Below are positions 10,281 to 17,530 of a stretch of 64,000 bases of DNA, piece after piece (positions within the stretch are counted from its first letter, which is position 1; the number at the start of each line of letters is the position of its first letter). The position numbers and the translations under genes are program-made. Source of the DNA: an uncultured Alphaproteobacteria bacterium (lineage in GTDB: Bacteria; Pseudomonadota; Alphaproteobacteria; UBA11222); assembly GCA_947258435.1 (NCBI GenBank), contig CAMYID010000024.1, positions 1-64,000 of the forward strand, written 5' to 3'. Under the pieces are notes generated by a model. It had not been told where the DNA came from. It did no database searches and saw nothing but the letters and a program-made list of their open reading frames with translations.

Positions 10281-11390
10281 ATGGAAAATATCACAATTGA
10301 CCAGGCTTATGATTGCTGTGCGCCGGACGATTTTCCCGCGATGCTGGAGGTCGATCGCTACGGCAAGCGTTCAAGTGCGTTCGACAAGATCATTTCCGCG
10401 ACCCATGACCATTTCTGGGATCCGACCGATTCGCGTTATGTCGATTTCAGCGTGCCTTTCGACGTCGAAAACGAAATGATCATGCCCGAGACGCTCAATC
10501 TCGAACTGCGCACGGCGGTGGCTGACCGCTTGGATGACAAGCAGAAGGTCCGGCTGGTCAATGGCACGGTGCATTTCACCTTGTCGAGCATTCTGCATGG
10601 CGAACAGGCGGCGCTGAACCTGTCGGCCAATCTGTGTCACATCTTGCTTGATCCGGGCGCACAGGAATATGCCGCCAATCAGGCGCGCGAGGAAGCGCGG
10701 CATGTGGCCGGATTTACCCGCTATATTCAAACGCGTTTCGGCAAGCCGACCCCGATGGATCCGTTCCTGCAGGGGCTGATTACGGACATGGTGCTGACCC
10801 CGCTTGTCTGGAAGAAAATTGTCGGGCTGCAGATGGTTCTTGAAGGGCTGGCCATGGGGCTGTTTGCGAACTTCTATCAGTTCAGCAATGACCCGCTTCT
10901 GACCCGGCTGCTGCAATTCACCATGACCGACGAAGCGTTCCACCATAAATTCGGCAAGATCTGGGCTGACAAGACCGTTCCGCATCTGCCCGAAGAAGAG
11001 CGCGTTGCAATTGAGGACTGGGCCTGGGAAATCTTTTCTGCGCTGCTTAAGAACAATATGGGCTTTGAGCAGAAGAAGGGCCTTTACGCCGAGCTTGGCC
11101 TGGAATGGGAATGGGTGCAGGGCGCGGTGATGGAAGCGATGACTGACAGGCGCCGCCGCGACAGCATGGCCAAGACCACAAGCGTGTTCCGCGCCCTGGT
11201 CAAGACGCTGCTGAAGGCCGGCATCATTACCGACCGCACGGCGTCAAACTATGCCGCCTTTGTCGATCTTAAGGAGCTGCATGCCGAAGGCGATAAAATG
11301 GTTGGTGACGACATCGCCGAAGAAGGTATCAAATTTCTGAAAGCGATCAATGAAGGCAAGGATCCGGCAACGCTTGCTGCCGCTGAATAG
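10281..11390 (+). CDS. Diiron ferritin-like / RNR-R2-like oxygenase-fold protein
   Basis: 369 residues from the ATG at 10281, preceded by GGAGA; the frame is open from 10236 without an RBS. The order Glu108 (HGEQAAL), Glu138-x2-His141 (EEARHV), Glu188 (VLEGLAM) and Glu218-x2/3-His (TDEAFHH, His221/His222) is the four-helix carboxylate-bridged diiron pattern of the ferritin-like superfamily, as in ribonucleotide reductase R2 and AurF-type N-oxygenases. I cannot assign the subfamily. Hydroxylase, desaturase or N-oxygenase activity would all fit. It lies 254 bp downstream of the LLM gene, after a terminator, so it probably has its own promoter. Confidence 0.75.
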   Translation: MENITIDQAYDCCAPDDFPAMLEVDRYGKRSSAFDKIISATHDHFWDPTDSRYVDFSVPFDVENEMIMPETLNLELRTAVADRLDDKQKVRLVNGTVHFTLSSILHGEQAALNLSANLCHILLDPGAQEYAANQAREEARHVAGFTRYIQTRFGKPTPMDPFLQGLITDMVLTPLVWKKIVGLQMVLEGLAMGLFANFYQFSNDPLLTRLLQFTMTDEAFHHKFGKIWADKTVPHLPEEERVAIEDWAWEIFSALLKNNMGFEQKKGLYAELGLEWEWVQGAVMEAMTDRRRRDSMAKTTSVFRALVKTLLKAGIITDRTASNYAAFVDLKELHAEGDKMVGDDIAEEGIKFLKAINEGKDPATLAAAE

Positions 11391-11446
11391 CCCGTTTGTG
11401 CCCGTCTGTACCCGTTTGGGTGCAGACAGTGAATTGACATGAAGTT

Positions 11447-11476
11447 AAGGCCGCCTGTGTTGCCACAGGCGGCCTT
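11447..11476. terminator. Strong hairpin between convergent genes, probable bidirectional terminator
   Basis: A perfect 13-bp inverted repeat, AAGGCCGCCTGTG / CACAGGCGGCCTT, with a four-base loop TTGC. It sits between the stop of the plus-strand diiron gene (11390) and the stop of the minus-strand P460 gene (11511). The A and T ends of the stem can act as U-tracts in both directions. A second weaker hairpin (GTCTGTACCC / GGGTGCAGAC) lies just upstream at about 11404-11427. Confidence 0.75.
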
Positions 11477-11510
11477 CTCTTTGTCGGTGTGTATATGCGT
11501 GGAGCGGCTT

Positions 11511-12188
11511 CTATTTGCGAAGAATTGGGTAAAAGCCTGTAAACACCATATCCTCATCTGCGTTCGCTGTATGACAGCCCGAGCAGTTTTCTGCAGGAAG
11601 CGCTGCGGCCGTTTTTTGATAGGGCGGCTTATGGTGACCATAGTTGAAAAAGCCCCAGCCATCGGTTGCCGCATAGCGTTGCGTATCTTTCACCATCATA
11701 TCGATGCCGCCAAATTCGCCCGCGAAGAAGCCGCGTCCGGATGCCTCATCGCGTGATCCGTCGTCATATTCCGGCGATTTGAGGGTAACGAGCTCTTTGA
11801 CGATAACCGTGCCTTCGGGGAATACGCCTGTTTTCTCATAGGCTGCATAGGCAATCGGCTCGATATAGACATGGTGAAATTCGGGAAACGCGGCCGCGCC
11901 GCCATTCAGCCCGTTAGGTGTTAATGGCGCGCCGATAAACACCCACTCACGAAAGCCTTCGGGCAATGCAACTTCCCCGTTTTCCATTGCTGTGCCCGGC
12001 ATCTTGGACATTTCCTGCGTTCGGGTCATACGGGTCATGTCTTCGGCCATCGCCGCATTGCCCTTTTCCGTCATCGTCTGGGCCCTGGCGGGAAGTGCCA
12101 CAAGACACAAGGTCAGGAGTGAGGCGGCTGCCACAATGGCCGTCCCTACCGTGAAGCCACGCGGTGGCAGCGCCGGTCTTACATGCAT
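11511..12188 (-). CDS. Cytochrome P460 family haem protein, exported
   Basis: 225 residues. A signal peptide (hydrophobic run TLCLVALPARAQ, cleavage near residue 36) is followed by a P460 domain: LPEGFREWVFIGAPLTPN, FPEFHHVYIEP, GTVIVKELVTL, and the haem-attachment motif CSGCH at Cys202-Cys205-His206 close to the C-terminus. The best-known P460 proteins oxidise hydroxylamine or NO in nitrifiers and methanotrophs, with the haem cross-linked to a Lys; the family is also widespread in heterotrophs, where its role is unclear. AGGAGA precedes the ATG. It is divergent from a TetR gene and its promoter overlaps two palindromic sites. Confidence 0.9.
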   Translation of the reverse strand: MHVRPALPPRGFTVGTAIVAAASLLTLCLVALPARAQTMTEKGNAAMAEDMTRMTRTQEMSKMPGTAMENGEVALPEGFREWVFIGAPLTPNGLNGGAAAFPEFHHVYIEPIAYAAYEKTGVFPEGTVIVKELVTLKSPEYDDGSRDEASGRGFFAGEFGGIDMMVKDTQRYAATDGWGFFNYGHHKPPYQKTAAALPAENCSGCHTANADEDMVFTGFYPILRK

Positions 12189-12236
12189 TGAGTTTCTCCT
12201 CTTGATCGCTTGTCATGCGCGTTGGGTTTCTAGAAA

Positions 12237-12276
12237 GATACTGATCTGTACCCATATAAAGATACAGATCAGTATC
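12237..12276. promoter_or_regulatory. Double palindromic operator, probable TetR binding site
   Basis: Positions 12237-12252 (GATACTGATCTGTACC) and 12261-12276 (GATACAGATCAGTATC) are inverted copies of each other with 15 of 16 matches and an 8-bp spacer. Each copy is also nearly self-palindromic (GATAC-N6-GTATC), so the block can be read as two tandem 16-bp operators spaced 24 bp centre to centre. It lies in the divergent region between the P460 and TetR genes. Confidence 0.85.
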
Positions 12277-12284
12277 GTTGTCAA
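12254..12284 (-). promoter_or_regulatory. Candidate promoter of the P460 gene
   Basis: On the minus strand a perfect -35 hexamer TTGACA (12284-12279) is followed 18-19 bp later by a weak TTTATA/TTATAT -10. Operator copy 12261-12276 fills the spacer and copy 12237-12252 covers the start region, so repressor binding would block RNA polymerase. Confidence 0.5.
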
Positions 12285-12407
12285 CTGACCTCGCCCGATT
12301 GACAGGGTTGCTTGAATTCAAGAAAACGTGAATATTCGCGGTGATCACGCGCAAGTGTCGGGAAAGGCGCGGTTAAAAAAGTACAGAGCTGTTTTATTGA
12401 GGTTCCG

Positions 12408-12974
12408 ATGAAAAGGGCTGAAAAGCGGGCGCATTTGATCGACGTGGCTGCGGACCTGTTCAACCGCTATGGTTATCACGCTGCGGGGGTGGATCGTGTC
12501 ATTGCCGAAGCAGGAATCGCAAAAACCACCCTGTACCGGCATTTCAAATCGAAAGAGGATTTGATCGTCGCAGTCTTGCGGCGAATGGACGAAAAATTCC
12601 GTACAGAAATGCAACAATATGTGGCGCAGGCAACCCCGGACCCCCGACAACGGATATTGGCGACGTTTGACTTTCTCGAAGAATGGTTTTCAGAAAGCAG
12701 TTTCTATGGTTGTCCGTTCGTCAGCGCGGCAGCGGAATATGGCGATCGCGCAAGTCCGGTGTTTCAGGAGGCGATGGTGCATAAGCGCCTGATGCTGGCC
12801 TATCTGGAAGAGCTGGCACGTGCGGCGGATTTCGCCGATCCGGCGGAAGTCGCGCAGCAGATCTGCCTGATACAAGAAGGCGCCACGGCGGTTGCCCAGG
12901 TCACCGGAGATCCCGATGCGGCGCAAAGAGCCAGGCGCATGGCGGCGCACTTAATCTCCCGGATGGGGCTGTAG
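12408..12974 (+). CDS. TetR-family transcriptional repressor
   Basis: 188 residues. The N-terminal helix-turn-helix reads LIDVAADLFNRYGYHAAGVD followed by VIAEAGIAKTTLYRHFKSKEDL, a clear TetR/AcrR DNA-binding domain (about residues 8-55). The C-terminal ligand domain contains YGCPFVSAAAEYGD, seen in the LmrA/YxaF-like branch. GAGG precedes the ATG. It is divergent from the P460 gene and very likely represses it through the double operator; the distance (about 130 bp) leaves its own autoregulation open. The last 24 bp overlap the 3' end of the convergent glycosyltransferase gene. Confidence 0.93.
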   Translation: MKRAEKRAHLIDVAADLFNRYGYHAAGVDRVIAEAGIAKTTLYRHFKSKEDLIVAVLRRMDEKFRTEMQQYVAQATPDPRQRILATFDFLEEWFSESSFYGCPFVSAAAEYGDRASPVFQEAMVHKRLMLAYLEELARAADFADPAEVAQQICLIQEGATAVAQVTGDPDAAQRARRMAAHLISRMGL

Positions 12975-14039
12975 GGCGGTTGGAAATTCCGGTGTGGCGG
13001 ACGCAAGGCCTGTCTGCCGGTCGGCGCCCCCGAACGCATTGCTGCCGATCGGCCAGAGATTGTCGAGAAACTGACCTGCGCAGGCACGCCAGGAAAACTG
13101 CAGCGCATAGTCGCGGCAGAATTGCGGCGAAATCTCAAGCGCCTGGCGGGCCGCCGCTCCCAGATCCTCGCTCAATATGCCCGCGCCTGATTGCCCAACC
13201 ACATCAAGTGGCCCGGCAACCGGATAGGCCGCGACCGGTAGTCCGCATGCCATTGCCTCAAGCATGACAAGACCGAAGGTATCGGTGATGGAGGGAAAGA
13301 CAAAAACATCGCCCGCGGCATAGTGCCGGACAAGCTCTTCCCCCTGTTTCGCGCCGACAAACACGGCATCGGCAAATTCTTTCTCAAGCTTCTCACGTGC
13401 CGGGCCGTCACCGACGATCAGTTTAGTGCCCGGCAGATCAAGCGTCAGGAATGCGCGCAGATTTTTTTCGATCGCCACCCGGCCGACATAAATGAATACA
13501 GGGCCAGGCAGATCGATCGCAGGCTGTGGATGCGGGTGGAAAATTTCCGTATCCACCCCGCGCGACCAGGGGCGCAGATTGTCAAACCCATGAGCTGCAA
13601 GTTCGCGTGCCAGCGTGGGCGTGGCGACCATCACACCTTTGGAGGGACCGTGAAACCAGCGCATGAATTTATAGCCAAAGCTGATCGGCACCGGAACGCG
13701 CGCCGATAGATACTCCGGAAACTTGGTATGATAGCTGGTTGTGAAGGGCAGTCCCCGTTGCAGACAAATCCGGCGTGCGGCAAGCCCCAATGGGCCTTCT
13801 GTGACAATATGGATGACTTCGGGGCCGAATGCCTCGATTTCACTTTTGATCCGTCTACGGGCAAATAGCGAAAGCCTGATCTCTGGATAGGTCGGGCAGG
13901 GCAGGGTCCGGAACATGGCGGGATAAACCAGGCGGACTTCGTGGCCCATTTCCTCGCATTCGCTGATCACCCGCGTCATCGTACGCACGACCCCGTTTAC
14001 CTGGGGGTGCCAGGCGTCTGTCACGATCAGGATGCGCAT
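12951..14039 (-). CDS. GT4 glycosyltransferase, probable Agt-like diacylglycerol glycosyltransferase
   Basis: 362 residues with a GT-B fold. The N-terminus MRILIVTDAWHPQVNGVVRT is typical of GT4 enzymes that act on lipid acceptors (PimB/SQD2-like), and the donor site has the EX7E-type segment ITDTFGLVMLEAMACGLP. The upstream phosphoesterase gene overlaps its ATG by one base (TGATG), so the two are translationally coupled. In marine and soil Alphaproteobacteria a PlcP-type phospholipase and the glycosyltransferase Agt form such a pair and replace phospholipids with glycolipids under phosphate limitation. That role is inferred from pairing and family. The C-terminal tail overlaps the convergent tetR gene. 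Confidence 0.85.
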   Translation of the reverse strand: MRILIVTDAWHPQVNGVVRTMTRVISECEEMGHEVRLVYPAMFRTLPCPTYPEIRLSLFARRRIKSEIEAFGPEVIHIVTEGPLGLAARRICLQRGLPFTTSYHTKFPEYLSARVPVPISFGYKFMRWFHGPSKGVMVATPTLARELAAHGFDNLRPWSRGVDTEIFHPHPQPAIDLPGPVFIYVGRVAIEKNLRAFLTLDLPGTKLIVGDGPAREKLEKEFADAVFVGAKQGEELVRHYAAGDVFVFPSITDTFGLVMLEAMACGLPVAAYPVAGPLDVVGQSGAGILSEDLGAAARQALEISPQFCRDYALQFSWRACAGQFLDNLWPIGSNAFGGADRQTGLASATPEFPTALQPHPGD

Positions 14040-14881
14040 CAGGCGGCCTTCGGCACTTTTGGCAGATCAACAGGTTTGGGCAATTGCCGATTGGCGAGCA
14101 GTTCGAGCTTGAGCTGTTCCCAGCGGATGATTTCGAATCGCCCGTCCGGATGTTCGACCGCTGCTGAGCAGCTTTCCACCCAATCACCGTCATTGATATA
14201 AAGCACATCACCCCAATGCCGTATTTCGGCATGGTGAATATGGCCGCAGATCACCCCGTCGACTTCCCGTCTTTCCGCTTCTTCGGAAATCGCCACCTCG
14301 AAGCTTTCGATGAACTGGATGGCGTTTTTGACTTTGACTTTGAGGAACGCGGATAAAGACCAGTATTCGAGCCCCAGCCATTTACGCGCATGGTTGAAAT
14401 GGGTGTTGAAATTCAGCAATGCCGTATAGGCCCAGTCGCCCAGCACCGCGAGCCATTTCGCATATTTGACCACCACGTCGAAGTCATCGCCATGGGTCAC
14501 GAACATCTGACGCCCATCGGCGGTTTCGTGAATATCGTCCAGCTTGACTTCGATACCCCCGAAATGGGTACCGCAATAGTTTCGCAGCGACGAGTCGTGA
14601 TTGCCTGGAATATAGACGATCTGGGTGCCCTTGCGCGCCTTGCGCAACAGCTTCTGCACAACATCGTTATGCGCTTGCGGCCAGTACCAGTTGCGCTTGA
14701 GCCGCCAGCCATCAAAAATATCTCCGATGAGATAGATTTTGTCGGCTTCGCAATATTTGAGGAATTCAAGCAACTGCTCGGCTTTGCAGCCGCGCGTGCC
14801 TAAATGGATGTCTGAAATGAAAAGGGTGCGGTATTTGCGAGTCTCAGTGATCGTTCCCAAAACGCATCTCACAATATTCAA
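14039..14881 (-). CDS. LpxH/PlcP-type metallophosphoesterase
   Basis: 280 residues of the calcineurin-like fold with all metal motifs in order: DIHLGTRG (~25), GDIFDGW (~53), GNHD (~93), THGDDFD (~128) and GHIHHAEI (~218). The sequence between them (KRNWYWPQAHNDVVQKLLRK; YWSLSAFLKVKVKNA) resembles the UDP-2,3-diacylglucosamine diphosphatase-like group that includes PlcP, a phospholipase C shown in Sinorhizobium and marine bacteria to release diacylglycerol from membrane phospholipids. Coupling to a GT4 gene supports PlcP over LpxH. Lipid A synthesis is the alternative role. Confidence 0.82.
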   Translation of the reverse strand: MNIVRCVLGTITETRKYRTLFISDIHLGTRGCKAEQLLEFLKYCEADKIYLIGDIFDGWRLKRNWYWPQAHNDVVQKLLRKARKGTQIVYIPGNHDSSLRNYCGTHFGGIEVKLDDIHETADGRQMFVTHGDDFDVVVKYAKWLAVLGDWAYTALLNFNTHFNHARKWLGLEYWSLSAFLKVKVKNAIQFIESFEVAISEEAERREVDGVICGHIHHAEIRHWGDVLYINDGDWVESCSAAVEHPDGRFEIIRWEQLKLELLANRQLPKPVDLPKVPKAA

Positions 14882-14940
14882 TTAATGTGATTACGGTACG
14901 GATTAAATAATTAAACTGTGAATTCCATCTGAACTTTCCA

Positions 14941-14956
14941 TGTAATATTTGTTACA
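14941..14956. promoter_or_regulatory. Palindrome in the AT-rich divergent region of the lipid locus
   Basis: TGTAA-N6-TTACA lies 60 bp upstream of the phosphoesterase start, inside the notably AT-rich 14882-15082 spacer that also serves the divergent kinase gene. I do not find a Pho box (direct repeats of CTGTCAT) by eye. The palindrome may be an operator; the regulator is unknown. Confidence 0.35.
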
Positions 14957-15082
14957 CGCAAAGAAAATTTTCAAATATCAGATATATACGTAAATAATAT
15001 TTGATTCACAAAAACGACATGGAACTTTCATATGAAAAACTGATCGTGGGACATTCTGCGAATCACTTTCAGAAGTCAGTTT

Positions 15083-16039
15083 ATGCGGTTGCTGGTCATC
15101 TATAATCCGGTTTCCGGGCGGGGGCGCTCGCGGCGTTTGTTTGAGAAGGTCATCGATCATCTTGAAGCCTGGGGCTGTCATCTGCGGGTCATTGAAACGG
15201 CGGCTGCCGGCGATGCGGAGATGTGGCTGCGCCGGTTGCATGTCCGGTCCTATGACAGGGTGGTGATCGCGGGTGGCGATGGCACGATCAATGAGGCGGT
15301 AAACGGTCTTGCCGATGGTGACGCTGATTGTCCGCTTGCCATCATTCCGACCGGCACCGCGAATGTGCTGGCCTGCGAAATGGGTCTGCCGATCAGCGCT
15401 GATGTGATTGCCCGCACGATTGTGCGCGGTAAAGCGGTGCCTGTTGCGCTCGGTATGGCCGAAAGCCGCTACTTCATCCTGATGGCGGGGGCGGGGTTCG
15501 ATGCGCATGTCGTCGCGGGGGTAAGTGCATCCCAGAAAGCCCGTCTGGGCAAGTTTGCCTATGTCTTCTCCAGCATGCGCAATTTCTTTCGTTATGGGTT
15601 TCCCGCCTATCATGTGACGATTGATGAGCGTTCTTATGAAGTCGCCTCGGTCATTGTCACCAATGCGTGCCACTATGCGGGTCCTTATGTCATTGCGCCG
15701 ACGGCCAGGCTGCAGGCAGCGAAGCTGCATGTTTGCCTGTTTGAAAAGTCAGGCAGGCTGGCCGCATTCAGATATGGGCTGGGGCTTTTACTGGGGCGTC
15801 TGCCGCGCATGTCCGGTTTTACGATCGTTGAAGGCAAGCGTATTCATATTGAGGGGCCGCCGCTCGATCCGGTGCAGATCGATGGCGATCTGTCCGCGCT
15901 GCTGCCGCTCGATATAAGGATGCTGAACGAGGCGATTGATCTTGTCGTTCCCGACGGCTATGCGGCCTTGTCGGAAGTCAGTGCTGTGAGTGAGCAGTTG
16001 CCGCCGGCCGAGCGGCTGCGCAATTCCGCCACAGCCTAG
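15083..16039 (+). CDS. Diacylglycerol kinase family (YegS/BmrU-type) lipid kinase
   Basis: 318 residues. The catalytic domain has NPVSGRGRSRR at the N-terminus, the nucleotide-binding loop GGDGTINEAVNG (~residues 67-78) and the conserved PTGTANVLACEMGLP segment (~90-104). A C-terminal beta-rich lobe ends with PVQIDGDLSALLPLDI, the usual family ending. Such enzymes phosphorylate diacylglycerol, sphingosine-like bases or related lipids at the inner membrane. Being divergent from the PlcP/GT4 pair, it could recycle diacylglycerol to phosphatidic acid. No strong RBS is visible before the ATG. Confidence 0.88.
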   Translation: MRLLVIYNPVSGRGRSRRLFEKVIDHLEAWGCHLRVIETAAAGDAEMWLRRLHVRSYDRVVIAGGDGTINEAVNGLADGDADCPLAIIPTGTANVLACEMGLPISADVIARTIVRGKAVPVALGMAESRYFILMAGAGFDAHVVAGVSASQKARLGKFAYVFSSMRNFFRYGFPAYHVTIDERSYEVASVIVTNACHYAGPYVIAPTARLQAAKLHVCLFEKSGRLAAFRYGLGLLLGRLPRMSGFTIVEGKRIHIEGPPLDPVQIDGDLSALLPLDIRMLNEAIDLVVPDGYAALSEVSAVSEQLPPAERLRNSATA

Positions 16040-16193
16040 CGTCCGGTGCCGCAAGAACCGGTTTACATATTCGGCGGGGGCAATCACGGCATGCGGGATC
16101 GTTTGGCAAGCGGCGCGGGCTGCGGCATAGTCTGACGCATAACAAAGCAAACCGCAGCCGCCCATATCAGGCGCATAGCCGAGGAGACGCCCT

Positions 16194-16883
16194 ATGCAGC
16201 TCTATGAACTGGAACTGAACGAAGGCCGCAGGATAAGCCCGTTTGTCTGGCGTGTGAAACTCGCCATGGCGCATAAGGGTCTTACAGTCGACACAATCGG
16301 TATCGGCTTTGGCGAAAAGGACAAGATTGCATTTTCCGGGCAGGACCTTGTGCCGGTCCTGCGCGACGGCGATACCGTTGTCTGCGATAGCTGGGATATC
16401 GCCTGTTATCTTGAGGAGAATTATCCTGACACGCCGTCGATCTTCGGCGGACCGGTCGGGCGGGGGCTTGCGCGTTTTGTTGCGCGCTGGACGGACATAA
16501 CGATGCTGGGCAATCTGGCCATGTTCATGATGCCCTGCGTCTTCGATCATGTGCCCGCGCGCGATCGCGACTATTTCAGGCAGGACCGTGAAAAACGGTT
16601 CGGGATGACGCTTGAAGAGATGCGGCACGATCCCGAAGCGAAGATCGCCGCCTTCCGGCAGGTCCTGCTGCCGATGCGTGTCTGCCTGCGCGATCAGCCC
16701 TTCCTGTCCGGCGATGCCCCTGCCTACGCGGATTTCTGCGTGTTTGGCGGCTTCATCTGGGCTGCTTCGGTAAGCGATTACAAGTTATTAAGCAATGATG
16801 ACCTATTATATGCGTGGCGGGAACGGATGATGGGGCGCTTTGAAGCGCTGATATCGGCATCACCAGGGGTTGTTTTTACGTAA
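16194..16883 (+). CDS. Glutathione S-transferase family protein
   Basis: 229 residues. Thioredoxin-like domain MQLYELELNEGRRISPFVWRV with Ser in the catalytic SPF position, cis-Pro at LVPVLRDGD and the glutathione-binding CDSWDIACYLEE. A helical C-terminal domain follows (DQPFLSGDAPAYADFCVFGGF). This resembles the proteobacterial GSTs related to beta-etherases and dehalogenases, but the substrate cannot be read from sequence. GAGGAG precedes the ATG. Confidence 0.85.
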   Translation: MQLYELELNEGRRISPFVWRVKLAMAHKGLTVDTIGIGFGEKDKIAFSGQDLVPVLRDGDTVVCDSWDIACYLEENYPDTPSIFGGPVGRGLARFVARWTDITMLGNLAMFMMPCVFDHVPARDRDYFRQDREKRFGMTLEEMRHDPEAKIAAFRQVLLPMRVCLRDQPFLSGDAPAYADFCVFGGFIWAASVSDYKLLSNDDLLYAWRERMMGRFEALISASPGVVFT

Positions 16884-16926
16884 GCTAAGCAGCGCCGGGC
16901 CGGGTCAGTAACGGCATTTGTGGGAA

Positions 16927-17451
16927 ATGACGATACTTACGGATGAACAACTTGGTTTGCAGGCACGGCTGGGCGGAACAAATATCAACCCTGTCAGCTT
17001 TCTGGCAACTGACTATCTCAATCATTTCAATGAAATCATCATGCTGATGGAGATGATCATGGATATGCCGGACTGTATCGAGGATATGGTTGACTGGCAG
17101 CCCAAAAGTTATCAGGCGCATTTCACCGACAGCGCTTTCTCCGACAGGGAACTGGCGATCGAGGCATTTGAACTGGCGCCCGAGCCGTATAAATCGACAT
17201 TTGACTCGATTATCTGCGATATGGATCAGCTTGCTGCAACGGCGATTGCGGAAATCAAGCAGGCAGTGGATGCCGACGATATGGCAGCGCTTGAGATCAC
17301 AGTGCAGGGTCCCTGTCGTGCGTTGCGACTGGCAGCAGAAAAAGCAGGCGCTGTGATCAATGGCGACTGCAGCGTCAACAGTCAGGATACCGCCGATGAG
17401 CTGATCGAAGAAACCATCGATCAGGATGCTATCGACGCGCTATTCGACTAG
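16927..17451 (+). CDS. Acidic protein of unknown function
   Basis: 174 residues from the ATG at 16927 (a TTG three codons earlier is possible). I do not recognise a family. It is strongly acidic, especially the C-terminal QDTADELIEETIDQDAIDAL, has no signal peptide or membrane helix, and is predicted largely helical with a four-helix-like rhythm (Met/Leu-rich MLMEMIMDMPDCIEDMVDW; FDSIICDMDQLAATAIAEI; GPCRALRLAAEKAGAVI). Codon use looks like the neighbours'. It follows the GST by 43 bp and may be cotranscribed with it. Confidence 0.7.
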   Translation: MTILTDEQLGLQARLGGTNINPVSFLATDYLNHFNEIIMLMEMIMDMPDCIEDMVDWQPKSYQAHFTDSAFSDRELAIEAFELAPEPYKSTFDSIICDMDQLAATAIAEIKQAVDADDMAALEITVQGPCRALRLAAEKAGAVINGDCSVNSQDTADELIEETIDQDAIDALFD

Positions 17452-17530
17452 CCGCACGCGCACCCGGCATGTGCGGACAGTTGGCTCGTTACAGCAGGCA
17501 GGCCTTGCGGTTTAGAGCAAGCAATCGCGA

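Noticed and set aside
14882..15082. Pho box expected for a phosphate-regulated lipid locus
   Set aside because: No pair of CTGTCAT-like repeats with 4-bp spacing could be found on either strand.
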